64,000 nucleotides of DNA, taken from positions 1 through 64,000 of the forward strand of contig JAYOKZ010000017.1 in assembly GCA_038120095.1 (NCBI GenBank). Direction: 5' to 3'. Shown one piece after another: positions 25,756 to 34,632 of this stretch. Positions within the stretch are counted from its first letter, which is position 1. Each line of letters starts with the position of its first letter. Position numbers and translations under genes: made by a program. The DNA comes from UBA2589 sp038120095. Lineage in GTDB: Bacteria; Gemmatimonadota; Gemmatimonadetes; Longimicrobiales; Gaopeijiaceae. The notes beneath the pieces are model-generated. The model worked only from the letters and a program-made list of their open reading frames with translations. It had not been told where the DNA came from and made no database searches.

Positions 25756-27408
25756 ATGTTCAAGTCTCTTCGGGGCCGGCTCATCACCGTGGCGATCATC
25801 GTCGTCACGGCGGCGTGGCAGCTCTACTCGCACAAGACCGAAACCGGCCAGTGGTTGAAGCTCGGCCTCGACCTCCAGGGCGGTATGCACCTGGTTCTGG
25901 AAGTCGACGATCCGGACGGAACCATGACCGCCGAGGCCCCAACCGACATGCTCGCGCGGCGCGACCGGAACATCCCCCCCCGCATAGACGAAGTCGGGGT
26001 GGAAGACCCTCTGATCCAGACGGTCGGAGGGGAGCGGCTCATCGTCGAGCTGGCAGGGATCGACGATGAGGAGCAGGCCAAGGGGATCGTGCAGCGAAAC
26101 GCGTTCCTCGAGTTCAAGAAGGTGTTGCCCACCTCGGACATGGACGGGGCCCTTCGGCGCATCGATCGGGCCATCGTGGCGGCGCTGGGCGTAGACTCGA
26201 TCACGGCGCTCGGGCGCGCTGTCCTGCAGGAAGAGACCAGCAACCTCGAGAACCTCCTGTTCGGTGCGGACACGGCCGCCGTGGACAGCGCGGCTGCTGC
26301 CGCGGAGAGCGCGGCCGCGGCCGTGGCGGACTCGATCGAGGCAGAGGAAAATGCGCTTCGTCCGTTCTCGTCGTTACTCCTCATCGGGGACATCGAGGGA
26401 ACGTACCTGGTGGCCGCTGCGGATCGCCCCGTGGCCGAAATGTTCCTTGCGATGTCGGAGGTCGAGCGAGCATTCCCCCGTGATCAGATCATGCTCTGGG
26501 GCTCGGAGCTGGTCGGACAGGCGGCGCAAACCTTCTATCGGCTCTACGTGCTGGAAGAGGATTCCTTCCTGACGGGCGCGGAACTCGAGGATGCGACCGC
26601 GATGCGGGATCCTCAGTTCAACCAGTCGCAGGTGCAGTTCGAGTTCTCGAGGGCTGGAGGGCGCCAGTTTGCTCGCTTCTCGGGGTCCAACATCGGAAAC
26701 TACCTCGCGATCGTGCTCGACAACGAAGTGATGAGCGCTCCTGTCATTCGTGACCGGATCGGCGCTCGTGGTCAGATCGAGATGGGTCAGGGTACACCGC
26801 TGGAGGAAGCGCGCGATCTTGCGCTGGTGCTTCGGGCTGGAGCCCTGCCCGCTCGGATCAATATCGTGGAAGAACGAACGGTGGGTCCCTCGCTTGGTCA
26901 GGATTCGATTGATCAGGGGCGCCTTGCGGGCCTCGTGGGCATCGGCCTCGTAATCATCGTCATGATCGCGTATTACGGCGCGGCCGGATTCCTCGCGGTT
27001 GGTGCCCTGGCTGTATACATCCTGCTTGTTCTCGGGGGCCTCGCGGGGCTCAATGCGACGCTGACCGTGCCGGGGATTGCCGGTTTGATTCTTTCGATCG
27101 GCATGGCGGTCGACGCAAACGTGCTGATCTTCGAACGCATTCGGGAAGAGCTGGACCACGGGCGCGCCGCGCGGACGGCGGTCGACGAAGGCTTCCAGCA
27201 TGCGCTGTCCGCCATCGTCGACGCCAACATTACGACCCTCATCACTGCGTTGATTCTGTTCCAGTTCGGGACCGGGCCGGTTCAGGGCTTTGCCGTGACC
27301 CTGTCAATCGGAATCGTTGCGTCGTTCTTCTCCGCCCTTTTCGTGACCCGGACCTTCTTCCTGGCATATCTGTCGGGCAAGAAGGCCTCCGATCCGATCA
27401 GCATCTGA
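25756..27408 (+). CDS. secD: Protein translocase subunit SecD
   Basis: A 550-residue inner-membrane protein. I use ATG 25756 (MFKSLRGRL) because the TTG at 25687 lies inside the leader hairpins. The first membrane helix is followed by GLDLQGGMHLVLEV; the periplasmic P1 region carries an Ala-rich insertion (about residues 176-200, AAAAAESAAAAV). The C-terminal half has ARFSGSNIGNYLAIVLDNEV, LRAGALPARINIVEERTVGPSLG and the conserved five-helix core with GMAVDANVLIFERIREE. It uses the proton motive force to help SecYEG release exported proteins. secF follows after 9 bases. Confidence 0.95.
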   Translation: MFKSLRGRLITVAIIVVTAAWQLYSHKTETGQWLKLGLDLQGGMHLVLEVDDPDGTMTAEAPTDMLARRDRNIPPRIDEVGVEDPLIQTVGGERLIVELAGIDDEEQAKGIVQRNAFLEFKKVLPTSDMDGALRRIDRAIVAALGVDSITALGRAVLQEETSNLENLLFGADTAAVDSAAAAAESAAAAVADSIEAEENALRPFSSLLLIGDIEGTYLVAAADRPVAEMFLAMSEVERAFPRDQIMLWGSELVGQAAQTFYRLYVLEEDSFLTGAELEDATAMRDPQFNQSQVQFEFSRAGGRQFARFSGSNIGNYLAIVLDNEVMSAPVIRDRIGARGQIEMGQGTPLEEARDLALVLRAGALPARINIVEERTVGPSLGQDSIDQGRLAGLVGIGLVIIVMIAYYGAAGFLAVGALAVYILLVLGGLAGLNATLTVPGIAGLILSIGMAVDANVLIFERIREELDHGRAARTAVDEGFQHALSAIVDANITTLITALILFQFGTGPVQGFAVTLSIGIVASFFSALFVTRTFFLAYLSGKKASDPISI

Positions 27409-27417
27409 GCCATCATC

Positions 27418-28374
27418 ATGAGACTTTTCAACAACGCGCAGTACCGCTTCATCGAGGCGCGCCGAAAGGCCTACGTAGTCTCGGGACTGGTGCTTGTGAT
27501 CGGCGTCGGCGCCATGGTGGTGAACATCACCTCGTTGGGCAGCTGGCAAAATTACGGCGTCGACTTCGTCGGTGGATCGCTCGTTCAGGTCCGGTTCGAC
27601 CAACCCGTTTCTGCCGGTGAATTGCGAGACGCACTCGGGGGAGCAGAGGCCCCGCCGATCACCCAGTTCGGGTCGGGGAACGAATTCGTCATCAGGGCGC
27701 CCCTCGATGATGATGCGTCGATCACGGAGGTCGCGGCTGATCTCGAGGCGAGTGTGTCGGCGAATCTCCCGGATCGTGGTGTGGAGGTCGTACGCACCGA
27801 GCTCGTCGGGGCCAAGGTCGGTGCGGAGCTGCAGACCAAGGCGCTGCAGGCCGTCCTCTTCTCGTTTGTCCTCACCCTCGTGTATCTGGCCTTTCGCTTC
27901 GAGCTCCGGTTCGGGCTCGCCGCGGTGATCGCGACAGCTCACGACATCCTGATCACCCTCGGATTCCTTGCTCTTTTCCGGGTCGAAATCGCCCTTCCGA
28001 CCGTCGCGGCGATCCTCACGATTCTCGGCTACTCCCTCAACGACACGATCGTGGTGTTCGACCGTGTCCGGGAGAACATGCAGGCGAAGGGCGCTCGCAA
28101 GCGCGATCCGGTAGACCTCGTGAATGTCTCGATCAACGAGACCCTGCCACGAACCGTGTTGACGTCCGGTACGACGCTCGCCGTGCTCCTGGCCCTTCTG
28201 GTGCTCGGTGGAGCGGTGATCCGAGACTTCACGATCGTGCTCATTCTCGGTGTCGTCATCGGCACCTACTCGTCGATCTTCGTCGCATCTCCGGCTTTGA
28301 TCGAGATCCAGAAGCGCTGGGGCGTATCGGATCCGGATCGGAAGAAGGAACGTCCCCAACCCGCGACGGTGTGA
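27418..28374 (+). CDS. secF: Protein translocase subunit SecF
   Basis: A 318-residue partner of SecD. It has a first helix, the periplasmic opening YGVDFVGGSLVQVRF, and five C-terminal membrane helices including FRFELRFGLAAVIATAHDI and LGYSLNDTIVVFDRVREN. Family members use this helix set for proton-driven movement. The stop overlaps the tatD GTG start by 4 bases (GTGA). Confidence 0.96.
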   Translation: MRLFNNAQYRFIEARRKAYVVSGLVLVIGVGAMVVNITSLGSWQNYGVDFVGGSLVQVRFDQPVSAGELRDALGGAEAPPITQFGSGNEFVIRAPLDDDASITEVAADLEASVSANLPDRGVEVVRTELVGAKVGAELQTKALQAVLFSFVLTLVYLAFRFELRFGLAAVIATAHDILITLGFLALFRVEIALPTVAAILTILGYSLNDTIVVFDRVRENMQAKGARKRDPVDLVNVSINETLPRTVLTSGTTLAVLLALLVLGGAVIRDFTIVLILGVVIGTYSSIFVASPALIEIQKRWGVSDPDRKKERPQPATV

Positions 28375-29147
28375 TCGAGTTTTTCGACAGCCACTGTCAT
28401 CTGACCGACGCCGCCTTCCGGGAAGACCGGGAGGCGGTGTTTCGTAGGGCGGCCGAGGCTGGGGTCACCCGGATGACGCTCATCGGCTCGAACGTCGCGG
28501 ATGCAACTCGGGCCGCCGCGCTGGCCTCGGGTCGGGCAGGGGTGTTCAGCACGGCCGGGGTGCATCCGCATGCCGTGGCAGAGGCTGAACCGGGCGACCT
28601 CGATCGGGTGCGGGAGCTGGCGACCAGCAGTCCGGATGTGGTGGCCATTGGCGAGACCGGACTGGACTACTTTTACGATCATGCCCCCCGTGCAGCTCAG
28701 CGGGAGTCGTTTGCAGCGCATCTCGTGCTCGGTTGGGAGCTCGGCCTGCCCGTGGTCGTTCACGCGCGTGAAGCCGACGCGGACATTGCTTCGGCGCTTT
28801 CTGATGCGCCTGACGGTACTCGAGGGGTCCTCCACTGCTTTACCGGCGGAGATCGGGCCTTCGCCGCTGCGATGGAGGCGGGGTGGTACGTCTCGGCGTC
28901 GGGGATCGCATCGTTCAGCTCGTTCCGGGCGGGCGACCTGCTTCGGGAGGTCCCCGAGGATCGTCTGTTGATCGAGACGGACGCCCCGTACCTGGCGCCC
29001 GTACCCAGACGTGGGCGCCGTAATGAACCGGCCTTCGTGGTACACGTAGCGGAAGCCGTCGCCCGCCTGCTCGATCGTTCGTTGACCGAGGTGGCGCGCC
29101 TGTCGACTGAGAATGCCTGCCGGCTTTACGGAGTGGAGTCGGCGTGA
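28371..29147 (+). CDS. tatD: TatD-family metal-dependent deoxyribonuclease
   Basis: A 258-residue TIM-barrel hydrolase with GTG start. Metal and catalytic residues are visible: HxH in FFDSHCHLTD, the Glu in AIGETGLDYFYD, His in VVVHARE, His in LHCFTGG and Asp in IETDAPYLAPV. The family includes TatD/YcfH DNases with 3'-5' exonuclease and AP-site activity. It is embedded between secF and mutL with 4-base overlaps on both sides. Confidence 0.95.
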   Translation: MIEFFDSHCHLTDAAFREDREAVFRRAAEAGVTRMTLIGSNVADATRAAALASGRAGVFSTAGVHPHAVAEAEPGDLDRVRELATSSPDVVAIGETGLDYFYDHAPRAAQRESFAAHLVLGWELGLPVVVHAREADADIASALSDAPDGTRGVLHCFTGGDRAFAAAMEAGWYVSASGIASFSSFRAGDLLREVPEDRLLIETDAPYLAPVPRRGRRNEPAFVVHVAEAVARLLDRSLTEVARLSTENACRLYGVESA

Positions 29148-30961
29148 GTCGCTCGATTCGGATACTTCCCGACGCTGTAGCGAACCAGATTGCCGCCGGG
29201 GAGGCTGTTGAACGGCCAGCCTCCGTGGTGAAGGAGCTCGTGGAGAATGCTCTGGATGCGAAGGCCGGCAGAATCGAGGTCTCCGTCGAGCGGGGGGGGA
29301 AGCGCCGGATCCGCGTAAGTGATGACGGAACGGGCATGGGTCGGGAAGATGCCTTGCTCTGCCTCGACCGGCATGCCACCAGCAAGATCACGTCCGCGGA
29401 CGAACTCGCAGGAGTTCCGACGTTCGGCTTCCGTGGTGAGGCCATGCCCTCGATTGCCGCCGTGTCTCGCATGTCGATCGAGACCTGGGACGGCCGCGGG
29501 GATTTGGGGACGCGTGTTCAGGTGAACCCCGGCGGGATCGTCGATGTCTCCGAGTTTACCCGTCGGAGGGGAACCACGATCGACGTGCGGAACCTCTTCC
29601 ACAACGCGCCGGTCCGCGCGCGCTTCCTGAAGTCTGTGAGTGCCGAAACGCGGGCAGTGAACGAGGTGGTCACGGCCCTCGCTCTGGCGAATCCGGGTGT
29701 GGCCTTCGTGTTGACCTCCGACGAGCGCGTGCTCCTCGATCTGGCTGCCGCGGTCGATGCAGCCGAGCGGATTGGTCAGGTGTGGGGTCTGGAGCAGGCA
29801 GGAACGCTGATCAGGGCCTCCGAGGCCCGCCAGGGGATTTCTGTCGCCGGCCTGATTCAGCGGCCGGATGCGGCGCGGCCGGGAGTCCGGCGGAGCCACC
29901 TTTTCGTGAATGGCCGCCCCTTTCGATCGCCTGCGCTCGTTCGGGCAGTCGAGCGCGGGTATCGAACGACGATCCCTCAGGGTGTGCGCCCGTGGCTCTT
30001 CCTGTACCTGGAGGTGCCCGGGGAGCAGGTCGACGTCAACGTCCATCCCTCGAAGTCGGAAGTTCGGTTCAGGGACCCGAACGCGGTCGAGCACCTCATC
30101 GAGTTGGCTGTACGAACGGCACTTGATGAGGAGCAGAGTTCCGCCTCGTTCAGTCGTCCGAGTGGTGCGCCGGCGATGACGGTCCGGGAAGATCGTGGGG
30201 AACGTCGTGTCCGCCCCTCTGCGGCCTCCGTCGAACCTCAGATGGCGCTGTTCGTTCCGGCTCAAAGTGACGATCCCGCCGAGGGGATGACGCCCGGTCT
30301 TGGCGAGGGTGTGCGAATCCATGGCGGCTCTTCCGCCGGGGACCGCGCCGTCGCGAGGGCGCAGCCTCTTCCTGAACCAGGGGCCCGGAAGCCGAGGCTT
30401 TGGCAGGTCCTCGACATGTACGTCTTCGCTGAAACCCGGGATGGGGTCCTCATCGTTGATCAGCACGCGGCGCACGAGCGGATTCTCTTCCAACGTCTCA
30501 TGGATGCGTTCGAGGCGGGAGGTCAGGAGAGCCAGCGCCTGCTATTTCCGCTCACCTTGCGGCTCACTCCACCCGAGGTGGCCATGGTCGAGGACCTTGG
30601 TGCCCTCCTCTCCGGAGCGGGCTTCGAGGTGGAGGGGTTCGGAGGGGACACGGTCATCCTGCAGGCCGTCCCCAACCCGCACCGGTATTTCGACGCCGAG
30701 CGCGCCTTCCGGGAGATGATCCATGAGCTGACTCACGGGTCGGACCTCGTTCGTGCGGCGCGAAACCAGCACGAACGCATCGCCAGCACATTTGCCTGCA
30801 AGTCGGCGATCAAGGCGGGGCAGAAGTTGTCTGATGCCGAGATGCAGGAGTTGTTCGACCAGCTGTTCGCGACCGAACTTCCGCATCACGACGTTCATGG
30901 CCGGCCCACCGTCGTGCGTCTCTCCGGAGCGGAGTTGGAGCGCAAGTTCGGGCGCACGTGA
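29144..30961 (+). CDS. mutL: DNA mismatch repair protein MutL, with altered endonuclease site
   Basis: A 605-residue protein, GTG start. The GHKL ATPase domain has IAAGEAVERPASVVKELVEN, DDGTGMG and TFGFRGEAMPSI; a linker at about 335-415 leads to the C-terminal dimerisation domain. The metal site of endonuclease-type MutL is partly kept. DQHA(x)2E is present (439-445) but the last Glu of the motif is Gln450, ACK (C552) is kept, and the CPHGRP motif reads DVHGRP (583-588), with Asp in place of the Cys ligand. Nicking activity is therefore uncertain. It acts with MutS in post-replicative repair. Coupled to tatD and miaA by overlaps. Confidence 0.94.
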   Translation: MSRSIRILPDAVANQIAAGEAVERPASVVKELVENALDAKAGRIEVSVERGGKRRIRVSDDGTGMGREDALLCLDRHATSKITSADELAGVPTFGFRGEAMPSIAAVSRMSIETWDGRGDLGTRVQVNPGGIVDVSEFTRRRGTTIDVRNLFHNAPVRARFLKSVSAETRAVNEVVTALALANPGVAFVLTSDERVLLDLAAAVDAAERIGQVWGLEQAGTLIRASEARQGISVAGLIQRPDAARPGVRRSHLFVNGRPFRSPALVRAVERGYRTTIPQGVRPWLFLYLEVPGEQVDVNVHPSKSEVRFRDPNAVEHLIELAVRTALDEEQSSASFSRPSGAPAMTVREDRGERRVRPSAASVEPQMALFVPAQSDDPAEGMTPGLGEGVRIHGGSSAGDRAVARAQPLPEPGARKPRLWQVLDMYVFAETRDGVLIVDQHAAHERILFQRLMDAFEAGGQESQRLLFPLTLRLTPPEVAMVEDLGALLSGAGFEVEGFGGDTVILQAVPNPHRYFDAERAFREMIHELTHGSDLVRAARNQHERIASTFACKSAIKAGQKLSDAEMQELFDQLFATELPHHDVHGRPTVVRLSGAELERKFGRT

Positions 30962-31929
30962 CGGTGTCGTCGGCTCCTCGGTACGAGGGTCCCATCCTCG
31001 TGATCACCGGCCCCACGACGTCGGGCAAGACGGATCTCTCCATCGAGCTGTCTCGCCGTCGATCGATCGAGGTGATCTCCATGGATTCCCGGCAGGTGTA
31101 CATCGGGATGGACATCGGTACGGACAAGGTCCGGGCAGCGCAGCGTGCGGCCATCCCTCATCATGGTCTGGACCTCGTGCGCCCTGACGAGCGCTACTCC
31201 GCAGGGCAGTTCGGACGCGACGCCCGTCGGTGGATCGACGGGATCCGGGCCCGTGGTGCGCTTCCGGTGATAGCCGGCGGTACCGGCTTCTTCTTGAAGA
31301 GCCTTCTCAGCCCGATCTTCACGGAGCCTGAGTTCGATCCCGTTCGGCGTGAACGGCTTCGGTCATGGCTCGGATGCCAGGACCGCACCGTCCTGGAGCG
31401 TATGACGAGGGCGCTCGATCCCGTGCGAGCCACCATGGCCGTGCAGGGTGGGCCACAGCGCATGGCACGGACGATCGAGGTGGCGCTCCTGACTGGCGTC
31501 CCACTGTCTCGATGGCACGAGGTCTCCGCTCCCGAGGCACCGGGGGTACCCGCGGCCGTGGTTGTGCTCGATCTTCCGCGCGAGGAGATCGACCGCCGTA
31601 TCGCGAGGCGCGTCGAGCGCATGGTGGAACACGGTCTCGAGCAGGAGGTTCGGACGCTGCTGGAAGCCGGGTACGACGAAGACATGCCGGGGATGTCGGG
31701 TACGGGCTATCGGGAGATGGCCCGTCATGTGCGGGGAGAGGTCACACTTCAGGAAGCAAAGGACGAGATCAGCATCAATACGCGCCGCTATGCTCGCAGG
31801 CAGTGGACGTGGTTCCGTCACCAACTCCCGGATCACGCTGTCACTGTGGACGCTGCGCAGGCGGTTGAGGTGCAGGCGGACGCGGCGTTGCGTGCCCTTG
31901 GGGCCCGCGCCGAGGATGGAGCGTCGTGA
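30958..31929 (+). CDS. miaA: tRNA dimethylallyltransferase
   Basis: A 323-residue enzyme, GTG start overlapping the mutL stop. P-loop VITGPTTSGKTDLSIEL, then ISMDSRQVYIGMDIGTDK, the PHHGLDLVRPDERYSAGQF catalytic segment, AGGTGFFLKSL, and a C-terminal region with GYREMARHVRGE. It adds a dimethylallyl group to A37 of tRNAs that read U-starting codons. The mutL-miaA order is common in bacteria. The stop overlaps the next gene. Confidence 0.95.
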   Translation: MTVSSAPRYEGPILVITGPTTSGKTDLSIELSRRRSIEVISMDSRQVYIGMDIGTDKVRAAQRAAIPHHGLDLVRPDERYSAGQFGRDARRWIDGIRARGALPVIAGGTGFFLKSLLSPIFTEPEFDPVRRERLRSWLGCQDRTVLERMTRALDPVRATMAVQGGPQRMARTIEVALLTGVPLSRWHEVSAPEAPGVPAAVVVLDLPREEIDRRIARRVERMVEHGLEQEVRTLLEAGYDEDMPGMSGTGYREMARHVRGEVTLQEAKDEISINTRRYARRQWTWFRHQLPDHAVTVDAAQAVEVQADAALRALGARAEDGAS

Positions 31930-33053
31930 AGATCGGCATCACGTGTTACCCCACGTACGGTGGCTCGGGCGCGGTTGCAACCGAGCTCGGCCTCGCGTTG
32001 GCAGATCGAGGCCATGAGGTGCATTTCGTGTCGTACGACCAGCCTTTTCGTCTCGGGCGATTCAACGAGAGGCTGTTCTTCCACGCTGTGGAGATGGAGG
32101 ACTATCCGCTCTTCGAGCACCCTCCCTACGCCCTCGCTCTCGCGGTCTCTCTTCATGATGTCGCAAGAAAGCACGATCTGGACGTCGTCCACATGCACTA
32201 TGCCATCCCTCATGCGGCGTCGGCGTACCTCGCGCGTCAGATGCTTGGAGGGGAGCGACGCCTTCGCATCGTGACGACGCTGCACGGAACGGACATCACG
32301 CTCGTGGGACTGCACCCCTCGTTCCATGCCATTACACGGTTCTCGATGCTGGAATCGGACGGTCTTACCGCCGTGTCGAGTTACCTCAAACACGAGACCG
32401 TCCGAGATTTCGCTGTTCCTGCGGAGCGAATCGACGTCATCCTGAATTTCATTGATACCGAGCTGTGGCGCCCCGACGGACAGCCTTGCCACCGTGGCAA
32501 GCTGGCTCCGGGGGGTGAAAGGATCGTGATGCACATCTCGAACTTTCGGTCGGTCAAGCGAGTCGAGGATGTGGTGGCCGCGTTCGCGGGAATGCAGAAG
32601 CGTGTCCGGGCTCGCCTTGTGATGGTGGGAGATGGTCCGGACCGGCCGAGGGCAAGTCGTCGGGCGGAGGAACTGGGGGTGGCGGATCACGTGGTCTTTC
32701 TGGGCAAGCATCAGGCGGTAGCGGAACTCCTGTCGTGCGCAGACCTGCTGCTTCTTCCATCTGAAACCGAATCCTTCGGTCTCACCGCGCTCGAGGCCAT
32801 GGCGTGCGGGGCCCCGGTTATCGCAACGAACGCCGGAGGGCTCCCCGAAGTGGTGGAGGATGGGGTGTCCGGCCGGTTATTCGACGTAGGCGATGTCTCC
32901 GGCATGGCCGCGGCCGGAGTCGAACTTCTCGCCGATGAGAGGCTCCGCTCACGTTTCGCCGAAGCTGGCCGCCGCATTGCCAGGGAACGGTTCTCTGCCG
33001 AGGCCATCGTGCCGCGGTACGAGGCGGTTTATCAGCGGGTGATGAGCGGGTGA
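31926..33053 (+). CDS. bshA: N-acetyl-alpha-D-glucosaminyl L-malate synthase BshA
   Basis: A 375-residue GT4 glycosyltransferase. The N-terminus CYPTYGGSGAVATELGLALA and the segments HMHYAIPHAASAYLARQ and TTLHGTDITLVG are the signature of BshA, the first enzyme of bacillithiol synthesis (UDP-GlcNAc plus L-malate). The C-terminal half has the GT4 EX7E-type motif in SETESFGLTALEAMACGAPV. bshB and bshC are not adjacent. Cytoplasmic. GTGA overlap with uppP downstream and 4-base overlap with miaA upstream. Confidence 0.92.
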   Translation: MKIGITCYPTYGGSGAVATELGLALADRGHEVHFVSYDQPFRLGRFNERLFFHAVEMEDYPLFEHPPYALALAVSLHDVARKHDLDVVHMHYAIPHAASAYLARQMLGGERRLRIVTTLHGTDITLVGLHPSFHAITRFSMLESDGLTAVSSYLKHETVRDFAVPAERIDVILNFIDTELWRPDGQPCHRGKLAPGGERIVMHISNFRSVKRVEDVVAAFAGMQKRVRARLVMVGDGPDRPRASRRAEELGVADHVVFLGKHQAVAELLSCADLLLLPSETESFGLTALEAMACGAPVIATNAGGLPEVVEDGVSGRLFDVGDVSGMAAAGVELLADERLRSRFAEAGRRIARERFSAEAIVPRYEAVYQRVMSG

Positions 33054-33838
33054 ACATATGGGAGGCCCTCCTCCTGGGGATCGTTCAGGGGGCGACAGAG
33101 TTCCTGCCCGTTTCCAGCTCGGGACATCTGGTCATTGCACAGACCTTGCTGTCCGTTCGGGTCGAGGGTGTTGCGTTCGAGGTGGCAGTGCATCTGGCGA
33201 CTCTCGTGTCGATCCTGCTCGTCTACCGCGAACGTGCCGCCGGGCTCGTTCGGGGCGTGCTGGGCGGAGATCGAGCTTCATGGGAATACGTTGGACTGAT
33301 CGTCGTCGCGACACTGCCTGCCGGCCTGCTTGGTGTGTTCGCGAGGCATCAGATCGAGGCAATGTTCGATAATCCACTGGTTCCCGGTCTCGCGCTGCTC
33401 GTGACCGGGGCCATGCTCTGGAGCAGTCGGGGGCGCCTCGAGGGTGCGACCGGGCAGTGTCCCACATGGGGGGCAGCTCTGGTGATCGGAATCGCTCAGG
33501 CGTTTGCGCTCATTCCCGGGATTTCTCGATCAGGTTCGACGGTCGTCGTCGCCCTGTGGCTTGGTCTCGAGGCCCGTGAGGCAGCCGCCTTTTCCTTCCT
33601 CATGGCCGTCCCCGCGATCGCAGGGGCCGCTGTCCTGCAGCTTCCGGACATGCTGGGTGGCAGCCCCACCGGGCTCTCCAGTTCGGTGCTGCTCGTCGGA
33701 GGTTTCGCAGCGGGGGTAACCGGGATTCTGGCCATCCGAACGTTTGTCACCATGCTGGCCAGGCGTTCGTTTCACTTCTTTGCTCCCTACTGTTGGGTGG
33801 TGGGAGCGCTGTACCTCGGCCTCATGGTACTTCGGTGA
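33050..33838 (+). CDS. uppP: Undecaprenyl-diphosphatase UppP (BacA family)
   Basis: A 262-residue integral membrane phosphatase, GTG start. Catalytic motifs are visible: GIVQGATEFLPVSSSGH near the N-terminus and IPGISRSGST in the middle, plus eight or so hydrophobic helices. It regenerates undecaprenyl phosphate for peptidoglycan and glycan export and can give bacitracin tolerance. Overlaps birA by 4 bases (GTGA). Confidence 0.95.
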   Translation: MNIWEALLLGIVQGATEFLPVSSSGHLVIAQTLLSVRVEGVAFEVAVHLATLVSILLVYRERAAGLVRGVLGGDRASWEYVGLIVVATLPAGLLGVFARHQIEAMFDNPLVPGLALLVTGAMLWSSRGRLEGATGQCPTWGAALVIGIAQAFALIPGISRSGSTVVVALWLGLEAREAAAFSFLMAVPAIAGAAVLQLPDMLGGSPTGLSSSVLLVGGFAAGVTGILAIRTFVTMLARRSFHFFAPYCWVVGALYLGLMVLR

Positions 33839-34632
33839 TCTCGGAGTTGCAGTGCTCACTCGATCCGGACCGGGCCGCATCGTTCGGGCTCCCGGGATTC
33901 GAGGTCTGGGAGTCCATCGACTCCACGAATGATCGCGCCCGCATACTGGCGCAGCGTGGAACCCCTCGCGGGTGGCTCGTCCTTGCCGGAGAGCAGCGAG
34001 CCGGACGGGGCCGCAGAGGGTCCGTCTGGAGATCGTCCGCCGGCGAAGGGGTCTGGATGTCGCTCGTACTCGGACTGTCGGATGGGATTCCTCAGCTGCC
34101 GATTCTGATCGGCATCGCATGCGCGGAGACCCTGCGAGCGCGGACCGGCGCGGACGTGCGTATCAAATGGCCGAACGATCTCTTGATCGAACGCAGGAAA
34201 CTCGGTGGCATTCTGGTGGAGAGTGGTGCCGGGTGGGTCGTTGCAGGGATCGGAATCAACGTCCGCGCAGCTCCGTCGTGCGATGACCTCGATGGCGAGA
34301 ATGGCCCTGTGGAACCGACGTCCCTCGCGGCGTACACGTCGACTCGTCCGGACCCGCGGGATCTGGCGGGCGAGCTCGCATCGAGCGTTCTCCGCATTCT
34401 GGATTCGGAGGACCGCCTTCATTCAGGCCTTCGACGCTTTGCGTTGCTTGATGCGCTTCGCGATCGTCCAGTGGAGACGGACGTCGCAGGAGCTGGGGTC
34501 GCACGCGGTATCGACGAGGAGGGTCGCCTAGTGCTCGAGTCACCGCCCGGTTCGAGGCTGTCCGTGGGTACGGGAAGCGTCCGCTTCGCTACGACTTCCG
34601 AATTGGAGGACGAGACGTGCAGCTCGTGGTAG
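33835..34632 (+). CDS. birA: Biotin-[acetyl-CoA carboxylase] ligase, no DNA-binding domain
   Basis: GTG 33835 overlaps the uppP stop and starts directly into the catalytic domain, so this is the short class without an HTH repressor domain (about 265 residues). Visible motifs: WESIDSTND, the adenylate loop GEQRAGRGRRGSVW, KWPNDLLIERRKLGGILVE and the glycine-rich GIGINV. The C-terminal SH3-like domain is short. It attaches biotin to the carboxylase carrier protein. Adjacent coaX shares the last 16 bases. Confidence 0.93.
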   Translation: MISELQCSLDPDRAASFGLPGFEVWESIDSTNDRARILAQRGTPRGWLVLAGEQRAGRGRRGSVWRSSAGEGVWMSLVLGLSDGIPQLPILIGIACAETLRARTGADVRIKWPNDLLIERRKLGGILVESGAGWVVAGIGINVRAAPSCDDLDGENGPVEPTSLAAYTSTRPDPRDLAGELASSVLRILDSEDRLHSGLRRFALLDALRDRPVETDVAGAGVARGIDEEGRLVLESPPGSRLSVGTGSVRFATTSELEDETCSSW

